A DNA stretch of 64,000 nucleotides, from positions 54,403,116 through 54,467,115 of the forward strand of contig OY365806.1 in assembly GCA_959347315.1 (NCBI GenBank), given 5' to 3'. This DNA is from Bimastos eiseni (taxonomy: Eukaryota > Annelida > Clitellata > Crassiclitellata > Lumbricidae). Of this stretch, positions 34,060 through 48,000 are shown in pieces. The notes below the pieces were generated by a model, which was not told where the DNA came from, did no database searches, and saw only the letters and a program-made list of their open reading frames with translations. Each line of letters starts with the position of its first letter. Positions within the stretch are counted from its first letter, which is position 1. The translations under genes and the position numbers were made by a program.

Positions 34060-35700
34060 TATCCTTCAATTAAGATAAGCTCGTGCGTGCAAACTTATAG
34101 AATCACAGCAACTTGCTCCAATGCTCCTTCTGACCTATACATTTACGCTAAAAGTTTCGGTGGCGTACGTCTCCACAGAGGCAGACTCGGGCAGTGCCCC
34201 AACTGATTGAAATTGTAGCCCCCGATTACCCTATATGTTTTAATGATTTACGATGAAATCTGCATGACAGGTTATCATTTTAATTTGCTATTGAGGCCTA
34301 CTATAGGCCCTACTTGATCATGATGAAATTCAAAAAAATCCCAGGGCATTCATAAAGGTACGTACGATCGATTGACGTACTTATATGCATAATTTTATTA
34401 ATTTATTTATTTAACATATAGATATGCCTTTGTGGGTGAGTTTGGTCTGTTTTAATTTTGTTTAGCCTATAGTTATACCGCTGACCAGTGATCTCCATTA
34501 ATAGATTTAGCAGCAGTGACGGTAACATTACCTTTCTTTTGCCGATCTGTGGTGCTGCTGGTCAAACTTTTTTTCCTGATAGTGGCGGATCCAGAGGGTG
34601 CCATATTGCCCATATAGGTGCCATGGCACCTGCCATTGCTATATAAAAAAATTAATCGAGTTTTATTTAGGAAAATCAGCAAATTATCACATTATAAATT
34701 AAAATTAGCCAATTTAACCGATTTTATTATCACAAAGTGAAAATAATTAGCCTCTCAATTGGTTTCCTTCGCTTCACCATATAAAAATTTAAAATTTCGA
34801 CTTCTTTTCACTAGGCCTAAAGAAAACTGCAAGATGTACGATTAATGACACTGAATATTATGATGGCCCTTAATATTTTCTAACGACAACTGATTGCTGG
34901 TTCTGCAGCAGGCTCCGACATATACGAAGCTAGCTCGAATGTCTTTATCGACAACGGGTTGCAGAAGTTGCAAACAATGAAGGCAGGCTCTATAGATCTA
35001 AATACAACTAAACAATGCAGGCAATCATTGCACTTGGACGGTGTGGATCGAGCTTCGTGGACACAGCGACAATGGCTCAATTTATTGCTAACGTGGAGTC
35101 CCAGCTAGGCATAGAATGATATGGACTCTATTAAAAGAACTCTTCGGAATGCATTTGCCGCTGACACAAATAAGTAAAATAATGGTTAATCTTGGGAGTC
35201 TAAAGTCTAACTCAATTGAGCGACGCTTCAAATTAAGGTTATTTAGGCCTAGATACTGGATTTTACCACTCGATTAGACCTTTGCTATATGCGAGTGACC
35301 ATGGAGATCTCGAGAGATCGCTCGCCTCAGAGGATCGAAATGGAAATGAAAACCTATACGTGTATGATGCTATTCCTATTGGAGGCAAAAGACGTAGGCT
35401 TAAATTATGATTCTGATGTGGGTTTTGTCTTGTATGTTTTCAGAAGGCTTCCATTGAAATTAGCTGCAAACAAAACAAACATTCATCAGAAACGCTGTGT
35501 GATAGAGGCCTATTTAAATAATAGTTGACATTTCTTATGCTTTTGAGGATATTTTAAATTAATGAGGATATTGTAATGTCTAGTCTATTTAACGTCACGA
35601 TATTAATTGGTGCTTTGAGAAGTTGCAGGTATAGGCCTATTGACCATGTAGGCCTATACAACTTTTGCTGCAAGGGCCTAACATACAAGGTAATTTATTT
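34060..35700. other. Unassigned stretch with an uninterrupted plus-strand frame
   Basis: At 34884-35108 the plus strand reads QLIAGSAAGSDIYEASSNVF ... SLHLDGVDRASWTQRQW without stops and without a clear start. The minus strand is also open there. No family recognised; it may be an exon of an unidentified gene or chance. Four TAGGCCTA palindromes lie in 34813-35657. Confidence 0.35.
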
Positions 35701-35707
35701 CTTCTTT

Positions 35708-36186
35708 GGCCCATCCATATTATTACGTAAGCAAAAAATTCGGATTTTCGGACCCCCTCCCCTAGACACCGCGTACATTTCGTTGAACCCCTCGCAATGC
35801 GTACGTACATTTGAGCTCTACCTCCCCTCCAATTGCAAAGGTTAAATAGCTAAAAACATCTATAAGACACTGATTTTACCACAGGCTATTTATTTTGTTA
35901 AGCATTTAACAGCTTAAATTTGTAAACTATTCTGAAGAAATAAAACACCAACAGCACTTGCATTTGAAACACGTTTTAATTTTTATAATAAATTGATTAA
36001 ACAGGAATATATTCTGATTGGGTTTACAGTTCTGATTTTCATATCCTGTATTGTAGACGTCATAAATAGACAATTATATTAGCGTACGTACAAATTTTCG
36101 GGACCCCACCATACGTACCCGTACGCAAAATCTCCAAAATTTGAAACCCCCTTCCCTCACTGCATACGTAATATGTGGATGGCCCC
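35708..36186. mobile_element. MITE family A, long copy
   Basis: Left GGCCCATCCATATTATTACG and right TACGTAATATGTGGATGGCC are good inverted repeats; TTT flanks both sides. Both sub-ends carry CGGATTTTCGGACCCCC and CAAAATTTGAAACCCCC. Confidence 0.85.
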
Positions 36187-36189
36187 TTT

Positions 36190-37960
36190 CCGCTAGTCTT
36201 GATGAAGTAGTCCTGCTACATTTTCTAAACATACTTTCAATTATAGAATTTGATTTATTGCAATCAACCTAGCTAGGCTTAACATTTTTTGCATTGACCC
36301 CATTGCTACACTAATAGGCTAAGATAACACACGACATAACATAAGATAACACAAGGTATAACCAAACAGCCATTAACTAGGTCTATGCTAATATTTTACG
36401 CATCTGCTGATATTTATTTCTATACATTTATTTTCATGTTGAGTTTCCTAGAGTTACACTTTGATTTTTGCGTGTTATTGCTTAAAATATATTTAGTGTG
36501 ATTAACCTGAAACAGTTAGCCCAGGCTTCTATATAACTGCTCGTGGGGTCTCAAACCGAGGGTGTGCTGACAGAAAATCCTCTGGGTGGCTTGTACGGTC
36601 TACCTACCCTATGAGGTAAATTACATAGTCCCAGGGGTGAATGCAATTCACTCTAATTTACCTACTCCAGTACCTCCTGGAATTGCATTACTTTATTTGT
36701 GAATACACATAAACATAATCAGTTGCATAAACAATTTGAACACAACTGCAATCAAAGTAGCACAAGAATTTAATACCAAAATTCAACCACAATCTGTTAG
36801 ATACAGAAATTCACCACAATATTCCTACACCAAGCATAAAAGGCATTTACAGTTGCGGTCTCTGTTTTGTCAGTCAACTTACAACTGATAAAAGGCAGTG
36901 GTTAAACAGTGCAGCTTATAACCATATTATTTTACTAAGACTGAAGATTTTTGTGGCATATTTCTAAAACAAGATATCTTAGGGATGGCCTTGAACTGCG
37001 ATATAGAGATGACCTCAATCAACTAGATACAGAACACTCAAAATAACCCTCTTAACACCACACAAAATCACCATTTCTTTCACAGCCGGTGCTCTTCTGT
37101 TACAGGATATGCCAAGTGGTCAGTCAAGTGGAGAGCAGAATCAAGAGCTGCTATCACAAAGACGTCACATATTGCTCTTCACGAGTTCATCACAACTACA
37201 AGCACTCTTATTTACAGCCTCTGAAATAACTTTAAAATGTTGATGAGTAACGTCAATAGGTACACACAGAAACACTAAGCAGAAATTAAAACAAGAAATC
37301 AACCTCATTCACCATGTTTAGAAGATGCACCATGTCTATCATAAGAAGTGAAGACATATATATATATATGTGGCAGATTATGGAATTAAATATGTATACA
37401 CTCAATGACCATTTTACAGTTCATATGGTGTTATCATTTCTAACAATAATTTCCACTTTTCCAAATTCTAATATAACTGAAACAAGTTGCAGTGAAATTC
37501 TTTAACACTTTAATGATGACCTGCATTGGTTTCCCATTCACTTCTAGTACAGTCTCGTCGTTAAAGCGTTAAAAGGTTAAGTCGACCAAGATTTCTGATG
37601 ACACCATTCCTAATCACAACTTTAGTGATTATGAGCAGATAGTTGAAGCTATGAGGCATTTATCAGGACTTTTAATATAGTGACTGTAATACACAAAGTA
37701 CTAATGTAATCAAGCTTCATGTAGTTGTGTACCAAGTAAGTAAGTATATTCTTCATTGACTAATTGCTAATCGCACTTTGGTTTACAGGCATCAAATAAA
37801 CACAATGCATGTATCAGAACACTTATAAAGGACTATCTATGCATCACTAATACAAACCAAGCATCAATTGATGGTGATAAAGCAGCATTTGCCTGATAAA
37901 AACGTTACGCCCAAACTGTCCCGGGGAAGGCTAAAGACCAGATTTGTCACACTTGACCAA
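36190..37960. other. Unassigned intergenic stretch, downstream of TMEM59
   Basis: No conserved coding segment. May include TMEM59 3' UTR at its right; no clear poly(A) signal chosen. Confidence 0.35.
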
Positions 37961-37962
37961 TC

Positions 37963-38075
37963 AGCTGCTCATTTGTCACATACAATCAGCTGTTCATTTG
38001 TCACATACAATCAGCTGCTCATTTGTCACAAACAATCAGTTGCTCATTTGTCACAAACAACCATCTGCTCATAAT
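37963..38075. repeat. 25-bp minisatellite, ~4.5 copies
   Basis: Unit CAGCTGCTCATTTGTCACAT plus ACAAT, with C/T and T/A variants. Confidence 0.95.
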
Positions 38076-38938
38076 GCTGTTTTGGTAGTTGTCAATACTT
38101 GTAACTAGACAAATGCCAAGCTACTTGGCTGCTTAGTACCAGTCATTATTAAATCAAACAAATCAATGAAAAGCCAAACCAAATTCATTTCCAGATAAGG
38201 TAAATGTGGCTTAAACAGTTCCCAGACATGAAAAACCCCACAATGCTCAATAGCAGCAATACAACTCTTGCTTTGCATATTCATGTGTGTGCAAATGTGT
38301 ATTGTAAGCAAGAAATTTCATAAAGGCATCTCCAAACTATTTAAAACTTTAACGACTGTCTGCACTGCTATCCCAGTAGATTTTAGAACATGCTTGCAGA
38401 ATTAAAGTAATCAAGGCTCCACAGAGTTGTCAAAGAAAGCTACATATAATTTTGAACGAATTACAAAACTATTTATGCAAAATGCTTAATGATTTATGTA
38501 CGTAAATGAGCCACATCTTAGTTATCCTCTCTTCAACAAAAACATTATTATTAAACAGAAAAATGTACAATCACTTTCCAATAAACTGCATATTGCCGTA
38601 AACAAAATCTGGGAAAATGTACAACAGAAAAAAACTTCCAGTACCACATTTGCATCATTGGATTACAAAATATATTCATCAATAAACATATATAAATATA
38701 TATTGTATGTATATATATATATATATGTTTATGCAAGAACTGAAACTATTTGAACATCTCTGCAAACAAAGGATTAATTAAAATGTACTATGAATATGTT
38801 AGCCTTTAGTAAACTCTGTTTCTAATTTTATTACATTGATCCCTCTGCTGTTGATTGACACATAGAACAACATTTGTCACTGTTTTGTGATAATAGAAAA
38901 TAAAGTGCTGTACACCGCAAGTGACGTCTTCCACAGAC

Positions 38939-39073
38939 TCAGATCTCTTGGATAAGGATCTTGACAGGCAGCTCTGGTGCCACGACACTTGGCTCCTGTG
39001 GCTTAACGTACGAGAAATGCACCTTCTCATCAATTGGCAAAAGGTAATCTGTATCACCATAGATGCTCAGCTT
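38939..39073 (-). CDS. TMEM59: TMEM59 last exon: cytosolic tail
   Basis: The acceptor is CTGAATAG. It encodes 44 residues and TGA. KLSIYGDTDYLLP corresponds to human KLSIYGDLEFMN. The rest is Pro/Val-rich and ends VKILIQEI, where human ends in a different hydrophilic stretch. Confidence 0.92.
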   Translation of the reverse strand, partial: KLSIYGDTDYLLPIDEKVHFSYVKPQEPSVVAPELPVKILIQEI

Positions 39074-42000
39074 CTATTCAGAGTAACATAACAAACAGTA
39101 GTTTAACCAAACATTACTAGACTCATTGTAATACATCTTGGTCATGATGCATACCAATGTCATGACAACACTTTCTACCACAAAAGCTAATTCTCCACTT
39201 ATGCAGTTTGAGAATTTCAAAGGCAATCATAAAGGGAACTAATCTATTCAGATGTGACACATCGACAAAGAAGAACAGCTTAAAAGCATTGACATAGAAG
39301 AGTAGCTTACAAACATTGACAAAGAACAGCTTTTACACACATTGACAAAGAACAGCTAACAAACATTGACAAAGAACAGCTTACAAACACTGACAAAGAG
39401 CAGTTCTTACAAACACTGATAAAGGACAGCTTAGAAACATTGACAAAGAGCAGTTCTTACAAACACTGACAAAGAGCAGTTCTTACAAACACTGACAAAG
39501 AGCAGTTCTTACAAATACTGACAAAGAGCAGTTCTTACAAACACTGACAAAGAGCAGTTCTTACAAACACTGACAAAGAGCAGTTCTTACAAACACTGAC
39601 AAAGAGCAGTTCTTACAAACAAAGAACAGCTTACAAACATTGACAAAGAACAGCTTTTACAAAGACTGACAAAGAGCAGCTAACAAACATTGACAAAGAG
39701 CAGTTCTTACAAACATTGACAAAGAGCAGTTCTTACAAACATTGACAAAGAGCAGCTTACAAACACTAACAAAAAACAGCTTACAAACACTGACAAAGAG
39801 CAGTTCTTACAAACATTGACAAAGAACAGCTTTTACAAACATTGACAAAGAGCAGCTTACAAACACTGACAAAGAGCAGCTTACAAACACTGACAAAGAG
39901 CAGTTCTTACAAACATTGACAAAGAGCAGTTCTTACAAACACTGACAAAGAGCAGCTTACAAACACTGACAAAGAGCAGCTTTTACACACATTGACAAAG
40001 AACAGCTTACAAACATTGACAAAGAGCAGTTCTTACAAACATTAACAAAGAACAGCTTACAAACACTGACAAAGAGCAGCTTACAAACACTGACAAAGAA
40101 CAGCTTACAAACACTGACAAAGAACAGTTCTTACAAACACTGACAAAGAACAGCTTACAAACACTGACAGAGAGCAGCTTACAAACACTGACAAAGAGCG
40201 GTTCTTACAAACACTGACAAAGAACAGCTTACAAACATTGACAAAGAACAGCTTACAAACACTGACAAAGAGCAGTTCTTACAAACACTGACAAAGAGCA
40301 GCTTTTACACACATTGACAAAGAACAGCTTACAAACATTGACAAAGAGCAGTTCTTACAAACATTGACAAAGAACAGCTTACAAACACTGAACAAAGAAC
40401 AGTTCTTACAAACATTGACAAAGAGCAGCTTACAAACACTGACAAAGAGCAGTTCTTACAAACACTGACAAAGAGCAGTTCTTACAAACACTGACAAAGA
40501 ACAGCTTACAAACATTGACAAAGAACAGCTTACAAACACTGACAAGGAGCAGTTCTTACAAGCATTGACAAAGAACAGCTTACAAACACTGACAAAGAGC
40601 AGCTTACAAACACTGACAAAGAGCAGTTCTTACAAACACTGACAAAGAACAGCTTACAAACACTGACAAAGAACAGCTACAAACACTGACAAAGAGCAGC
40701 TTACAAACACTGACAAAGAGCAGCTTACAAACACTGACAAAGAGCAGCTTACAAACACTGACAAAGAGCAGTTCTTACAAACACTGACAAAGAACAGCTT
40801 ACAAACACTGACAAAGAGCAGTTCTTACAAATATTGAAAAAGAGCAGCTTACAAGAATTGACAAAGAACAGCTTACCAGCATTGACAGAAGGTTCAGCTA
40901 AAGCTCGTACATCAGACAAGATACAAAGATCAGCTATTCCACAGAAAAGACACAACTACTCTGTATAGTTAAAGTGTGCAAAAACGCAACTCAAATGCTT
41001 GGGATTTTGGAGAGAACAGACCGCAAACAGACCCAAAATCCGAGGCATAGCAAAAACGTTTTGCACAAAAGCAAGATGCACCAGTAGACACTGCTGTATT
41101 AGAGCTGTACCGATTAATCGGTCGGCCAATTAAAAGGGCCGATTATAGAGATATAGGCAGTATCGGATATCGGCATGATAATCGGCGCCGATGTTAAAAA
41201 TTATTTTATAATATTATTTTCAGTCTATAAAAGCAAAATGACAGCAACATCACTGGGTCTGTAAAGGAGGGCATTTCGTTCCGTTCCCATATCGTGTCGT
41301 CAAGTCAATGGCTTCTTCAGATCAGTGGCGAGACCACCAACTGTACTAGTATGGACCGTGGGAACGAGTCAACATAGGTGTTGCGCATAGTGAGTCATAG
41401 TTCTTGCTTAAAGGCCAAGGAATGGCTGGCCAATTCAAGCCAAGGAACGGCTGGCCAATTAAATTCAACAGGGAAACCAATGAATATACATCGTGGAGGC
41501 ATGCCTAATGAATACATGCTAGCTGCCAATCAGATCTCCCCGAAACATTTCAGTCGCCTGAGACTAGATGGGTGGCTGTGATCTGTTCTTTACGACTGCC
41601 TTCGAAATTCTTAGACTACATAAGAATGGCCAGCAGTTCCTTCGCCTTCAATTACCCAGGGCTCAGCTCGACGGCGGGCGGTGTGTCTGATCTGTACTTG
41701 CTTGTATCACAACCATAGACAGTAGTGCTCAGTAGGTCTATCTTTTGAAACCGGACATCTTGGGAAACACAATGAAATAATCGGCAAAATAATCGGGTAT
41801 CGGCAAATGAATAATCGGCAATAATCGGTATCGGCATAATCGGCAAAAAGTTATATCGGTACAGTTATATGTTGTATCACTGCAAAACCCATTCATTTGT
41901 TGACAGGAGCAGTTCACCAACACAGCTGATAAATTCAGTCTGAGGTGAATGACCTGTACCATCTAAATTCTATTAGTCAATATCAGGCTCAGATCTAAGG

Positions 42001-45000
42001 CCAATTGGGGACATAAAGTAACGTCAGCATCACTGAATAAATAAAGGGTCACTTTCAAACAACTGGCAATAAAACATTGTATACAAAATTTAGATGCCAT
42101 AATAGGTGGCCCCCCTACAGGGGGGGCCTCCTATTAGGTTTAGTTTAGTGCAGGTTTAGTTTGACCGTTAGGTAATCCAGGCCTGGCTATGATCTCTGAC
42201 CATAGTTATCAGTGACTCTGTAATGAGGCAAAATATGTTGTACTCTAATTCACAAAATGTCATAGTTCTTACCTCAACTCCTTTTCCATGTTTCTGAATT
42301 TTGTACGTGTAACTTAAGAATAATGCTATGTAGAACAATTCATGTGTTAAATAATAATAATAATAATAACTAAGGTAAAAGAGAACAAAAGTCCTCTTAA
42401 TAACAGAATTAAAAGTAAATGACTACCTGTGTTGGAATGTCAGAAAGTTTGTTAGATGTTGTCATGGAGCTGATACAGAGCCAAAGGATTACTATGAAGA
42501 ACATCAGCAGAACAAACAGAAGAGACATCCTTGACAAACCAATCTTGGCGGCAAAGCATGTCAGCCAATCAGACTCCGCTGACCTCCTCCTGTCTGTCAT
42601 GACAAGGTCGGCCTCTGGAGACGCAGCCATCATCTGTGATCTCTTTACATCAGGAGTGGCACCACTGTCGGCCAACACCAGATTGGTCTCAAAGTAGTTG
42701 GACGTCTTGTATTCTGTCAGTGTAAGCACAGAAAGGAGGCAACCATTCAACAGACCTCTATTCCACCCACATTAGGGCATATCATTATCATAAGCTCAAA
42801 ATTTCTACAACACCAATCATAAGCTAAGTTCAGACTTAGGTTCTTACATTTGCCGGTAATTGATTAAAATAAAAATGTTCTTGAAGAATGTGACGATGTA
42901 ATAGATCGACAGCCAAGCGCAAATGCATCCTTTATAGTAATGTGACATAAAAACCTATCACTACAGATCACAATGCAACATGAATGTCCAGTAACATAAA
43001 CATCGATTCAACAGAATCCACGTGGTCACTCACCAGGGTCAAACTCACCAGCAGGCTTTGCATGAATGACAATGATCTGACCCTGCTGACCAGATGTAGA
43101 CAGAAGCATCATGGCCATGGTCATCTCGTGGCGTACACGATCCATCATGCAGTCCACCATCCGACCAAAATACACATGAACTGGAATCAAGGGACTGAGA
43201 TATGGAGCCTCTTCGTCATAAAAGGCCTTCATCTGAACACATCAATCCACAGCCAGACCTCAACATTAATATTTTGTCATTCAAATTTTGTAAGCAGACA
43301 TTTGTAATATAATGCAATAGAACATTTATATAGCGCCACTTCAAGATATATACTCAGAGGTCTGCTATGCACTATGTTACAACAGTTAGCAAAACAGTGC
43401 ATGTGCACAAGGCTGAAATAGTCCCAGTTCTGGGCACACGAACAAGCGGGGAACCAATCAACGGATTCCCATCGACAGCTGATAGATGATATGGGTTTTC
43501 AGAGTATCTGGGTCAAGTTGCATTGAAGGGAAGAGCTACGACTGTAGACACAGTTCGCAGACAAGAGGATGATGTCGACAAGTAGTCCCTCACTTGTGGA
43601 AGACGACACACGTCTAGATATTCCTTGAGGCACAAGGAGGATGTCGAAAAGGCATTCATCGTGTGTTTATCGGCAGATAGCCACTCGTGACTATCGGTTG
43701 AGGTCACTTGGCATACACAGTCCGATTGGTTGAGACTCGACCATATACATCAGAAGGATGAGTCTGATGCAGTCACATAGCCTAGTCGACTTGTGAACAA
43801 AATGTCTCTTAAACGTACAAAATCCTTGGCAAAGCTGACAAATAAGTCTGGTACGCAAACCTAGCACTAAAAAACTCCAACATGTTCGAAGTTACTGAAC
43901 AATTTCTGTGCACAGATGAAAGCATTTGTCAAAATGATGCAGCAGTTGATCAATCGACCAAATTGGCCGATGACATGCGCAAGATGCCATACACCATTTA
44001 ATGAATTCAGCCTCACATAAACCAGAAGCTTTCAGTTGCTTCCAAAATGAGAATAAAGACAGAGAATGTTTAAAAAGATGTGGAACACAATGGTCTTTGT
44101 TTGGAAGTTTACAATGCTAAATCAGTTGGTTTCAGTTTGAAATTAGTCCATTGATTGCTACCTATACAAAGCTGGTAACTTTATGTCTGATCTAAGCTGG
44201 AAAGAATAACCAGTGTAATTTAACACACATCAATTCAATGATAGAAGATGAAGATCAAGACCGACAGCAGCTTTCAAGCAGACCCTGTAAAACGGCATAG
44301 AGGAAAAGAGGATGAATCAATTGAATAATCTAATCCATCTGATGACAACCAAAGTCTTGCATATCCTGCCCAAGACAATTCAGTTGCTACATTTAGCATT
44401 TCACTTGTAGTCAACACAAGAAGTTTTGCAACTACCAAAAATAAGTTACAAGCAATGTTTGTTATAAGTCATGACATGTCTTCTGAACTAATAAAATATA
44501 TCAACAACAATGAACAGAAGAAACAGGGCCAGATTCACAACACTTCTGACAAAATCTTAGGAAATGTGCCATGTGAATGACAATTATATTGCATAATTTC
44601 TGATGCATCGACTGAAGGCAAACCCTACAAAGAAGTTTTCAACTACATTATTCCTATAGGAAATTGTTAATGCCTACTGCACCTGTTTTCGTCTGCTGTC
44701 AATTGCAGGCATCTGGCCTTGACAGCCAAATGCACAAGATGATGCATTAACATCACTTCCATAAGCATCAAGACAAGCTGCAATGACAAACAAAAACCAT
44801 CTTAAGCATCACAGACAATGTAACATGGCCAATCGTGATCCTATTTTCAAACTATCTTTCTATTGCAACTGTAAATGCAACTTCGGCATTTACTCTGAGA
44901 CAAACTCCATCCTACCCAACCAATAGTTTTGGTTCAGAAAGTTTCATTCCACTGATACTTTGGAGATTAAGGACCAAGAACATCTTACCACCATGTCCTT

Positions 45001-48000
45001 TTAAATGTGACTGTCGTCCATGACATTCTTTTAGAACTCGTTGAAGCATTGTTCAAAGCTGTGTGTTACCTGTTATAGGATGTGATCATTAATTTGTTGA
45101 CATACCCAGACAGTGGTTTTTGGCTCTGTATGGTCTTACTAGTCTTTGGTCTCATTTGACCCTAATGACAATAATTGTTTCTTAAGTAAAAATACAGATA
45201 ATAGTACTTAGAGATAGTAGAGATGACACACTGCAGCCTCATAACACAAGCAGTGGAATAATACCAATTACATCTAGACTTATCTACATAGTTGGTTCTG
45301 ATCCTCTATTTTAGGTTCCTACTCTATAATCTCAATGTTTAGAAGAACAGTGTTCACTGTTCATCTAAACCTAGTCATTTCATCTAAGTTGGAAGTTGCA
45401 GAGCTGACACTCTGGCATAAGTTGATAGCCCCACTGCACAGGCCTCTTAAGCTGAGACAATGCCTCACATGTTGGAATCGATGTGTACCTAGATGTTATC
45501 CAACCACCTCCAACAGAACCCCAGTTCAAGTGGCATAAGCAGATCTCCAAGGTTTGTCTAATCTCCAGCATAGAGTTCATGATCCATATGTGACCTTAGT
45601 TCAGGAATTGACCTCACAGCATGTGAGCATGTCAAAATACCATGCAAGGGGGCTTGGTAAGTATAAGTAACTCCCTTAATGAGAATGCCTGCAATCACAC
45701 AGCATGTACATATACAGATTAACAGTCCATTACGTCTTATATAACATTCTTACTATAAAGCCGCAGCGGGGTAAAGTCTCAGCGCTCTTTGGATAGCATG
45801 ATTATGTGTTTGGTTATAGGAGAATGAGAGAAGCAGACTGTCCAGAACATGGCAAAGATGTACAAGGATGGATGCATCTGAGCGCTCACACAGATTCATA
45901 GCGCACAAACCTCTGCACCACTCCACTAAGTCGGTTCTGGTAGGCAGCACGCGACACGTATAGACGTCTGGCCAGTGTGGTAGTCCTGACAACATCGTAG
46001 AGGCATTCACCAGAAAGGCCATGAGTAAGGCGAACCATGATTGCAAACAGGGACCGGAGAGCCCTGGTACAGATACGGTCGATATGGTTGTCCTGTGACC
46101 CAAATAATGCAGCATAGTAGTTTCCCTTTGGCTGGTAGAGCTGTACCGATATCACTTTTTGCCGATTATGCTGATACCGATTATTGCCGATACCAGATTA
46201 TTTGCCGATTATTTCTTTGTGTTTCCCAAGACGTCCGGTTCCAAAAGATAGACCTCCTGCTACTGCCTATTGTTGTGATACAAGCAAACACTTCCCCATA
46301 GGAGACATATGCATGTGGTTGGGGACTAATCCTAGGTAGGCAATACAGATTAGACACACCGTCCGCCGTCGAACTGTGCCCAGGGTAATTAAAGGCCAAG
46401 GCACGGCTGTCCTATTCACAGCCACCCATCTAGTTTCAGCCTCTCAGGCCTCTGACATGTGTTGGGAGTTATGATTGGCAGCTAGCATGTATTCATTAGG
46501 CATGCCTCCACGATATACATTCTTCGGTTTCTCTGTTGAATTGGTCAGCCGTGCTTGAATTGGCCAGCCATTCCTAGGCCCTTAAGCAGGCACTATGACT
46601 CACTCTGCACAAGACCTATGTTGACACGTTCTCACGGTCTATACTAGCAAACTGGGTGGTCTCACCACTGGTCTGAAGAAGCCATTGGCTTGATGACACG
46701 ATATGGGAATGGAACGAAATGTCATCCTTCACAGACCTAGTGATGTTGCTGTCGTCATTTTGCTTTTTAGACTGAAAATAATATTATTAAATTAAAAATT
46801 TTGTTTAATATCGGCGCCGATTATCTTGCCGATATCCAATATCTCTATAATCGGCTCGATTAATCAGTCGGCCGATTAATCGGTACAGCTCTTGTGGTTA
46901 TTCCATATTTTGTCAAAGCCTGATGATAACCTATGAAAAGAATTCCTTAGTCTTCAATTGACTCTTTCCTATAACCACTTCAAAACCATTCTGTTAGACA
47001 ATTACTTTGTTTAGTGAGGTCAGTACCACTTCCTCTGAGTCTCTCTTGCAAGCTCTAGAAATTTCTGTTACAATTAGAAACATTGAAAGAGAGACTCACT
47101 TTTTCGGCATTCAGAAAGCAGCTCATCAAAAGTCGCCTGATCTTCTATGAAATCAATGATAGTCAAAAGGCGACATCCTTTCTTACAAGCACTCAGATCT
47201 GGTGTCTGCAATAAAGTACCATTCATATCTAAATTATATTTCTGAAAGTTTGTCCATCTGGAATAAAATAATACATATCTAAAACAATTGTGAATGCAGC
47301 AATACGAAATGCTCTAAGAATGTTCTCCTGTGAATTTCTAAGTCAATGCAATATTTTCATCTCAAAAATGTCTTATCGATTTAGAGATGTGGAGTTTATT
47401 CTAAGTTCATATATGCTTACATCACATGAAAAGCATGCCTGCAATTTTCTCTGCACACCACGCAATATGAAGATGGGGCTAGATGTGTAAATCAAGCGCA
47501 TTTGTCAGTTTACTCAAACACGCGAAGAGGGGAGTGATATAGAATGGTAGAAATATATGAAACAAAATCAGGCAAAGCTCTGAATAATACTCTCTCTAAT
47601 AGAACACAACACAAGAGTAATGATATAGAAGGGTAAAAAACTGGCAAACTGGGTACAATTGCTAGGAATTTTACAACCGAGCAACAGTTTTATCACAAGA
47701 AGGAAATGAAGTTGAAAGGATGGTGAAATTAAAATAACAAGAAAGCTGGAAATCAAGGCACAGCAGCTGCAGTAAAATAATTTCTAATACAACTTGCACC
47801 ATTTTTGACCATAAGCCCATATTCGGCTTGGAGACATTATTGTCTCCGACTCAATCTTGTCAAAAACTGAAATTCATCTGGCTTGAGACCCAGCAACAAC
47901 TGGCAAAGATTGACTTAGTGTCAATCTCTGCTGCGTTTCCCTTCTTTACTTACACTACATCTGTGTACGACGTTGGAGTCATTCTTGGGGAAGAGCTCTC

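Noticed and set aside
34880..35080. Cys-rich minus-strand ORF
   Set aside because: No C-x-x-C pattern of a known domain; it overlaps an equally open plus-strand frame, so neither can be preferred.
39262..40905. Regular repeats that could suggest a CRISPR array
   Set aside because: There are no unique spacers; units are contiguous 24/26-bp tandem copies in a eukaryotic intron.
43513..43707. Minus-strand ORF with several Cys as the missing TMEM59 exon
   Set aside because: It lacks the C-x-x-G-C and AYS-type words of the family and shows no acceptor/donor pair giving phase 1 to phase 0.
45335..45580. Overlapping ORFs on both strands
   Set aside because: No family resemblance, no splice signals, located inside a TMEM59 intron.
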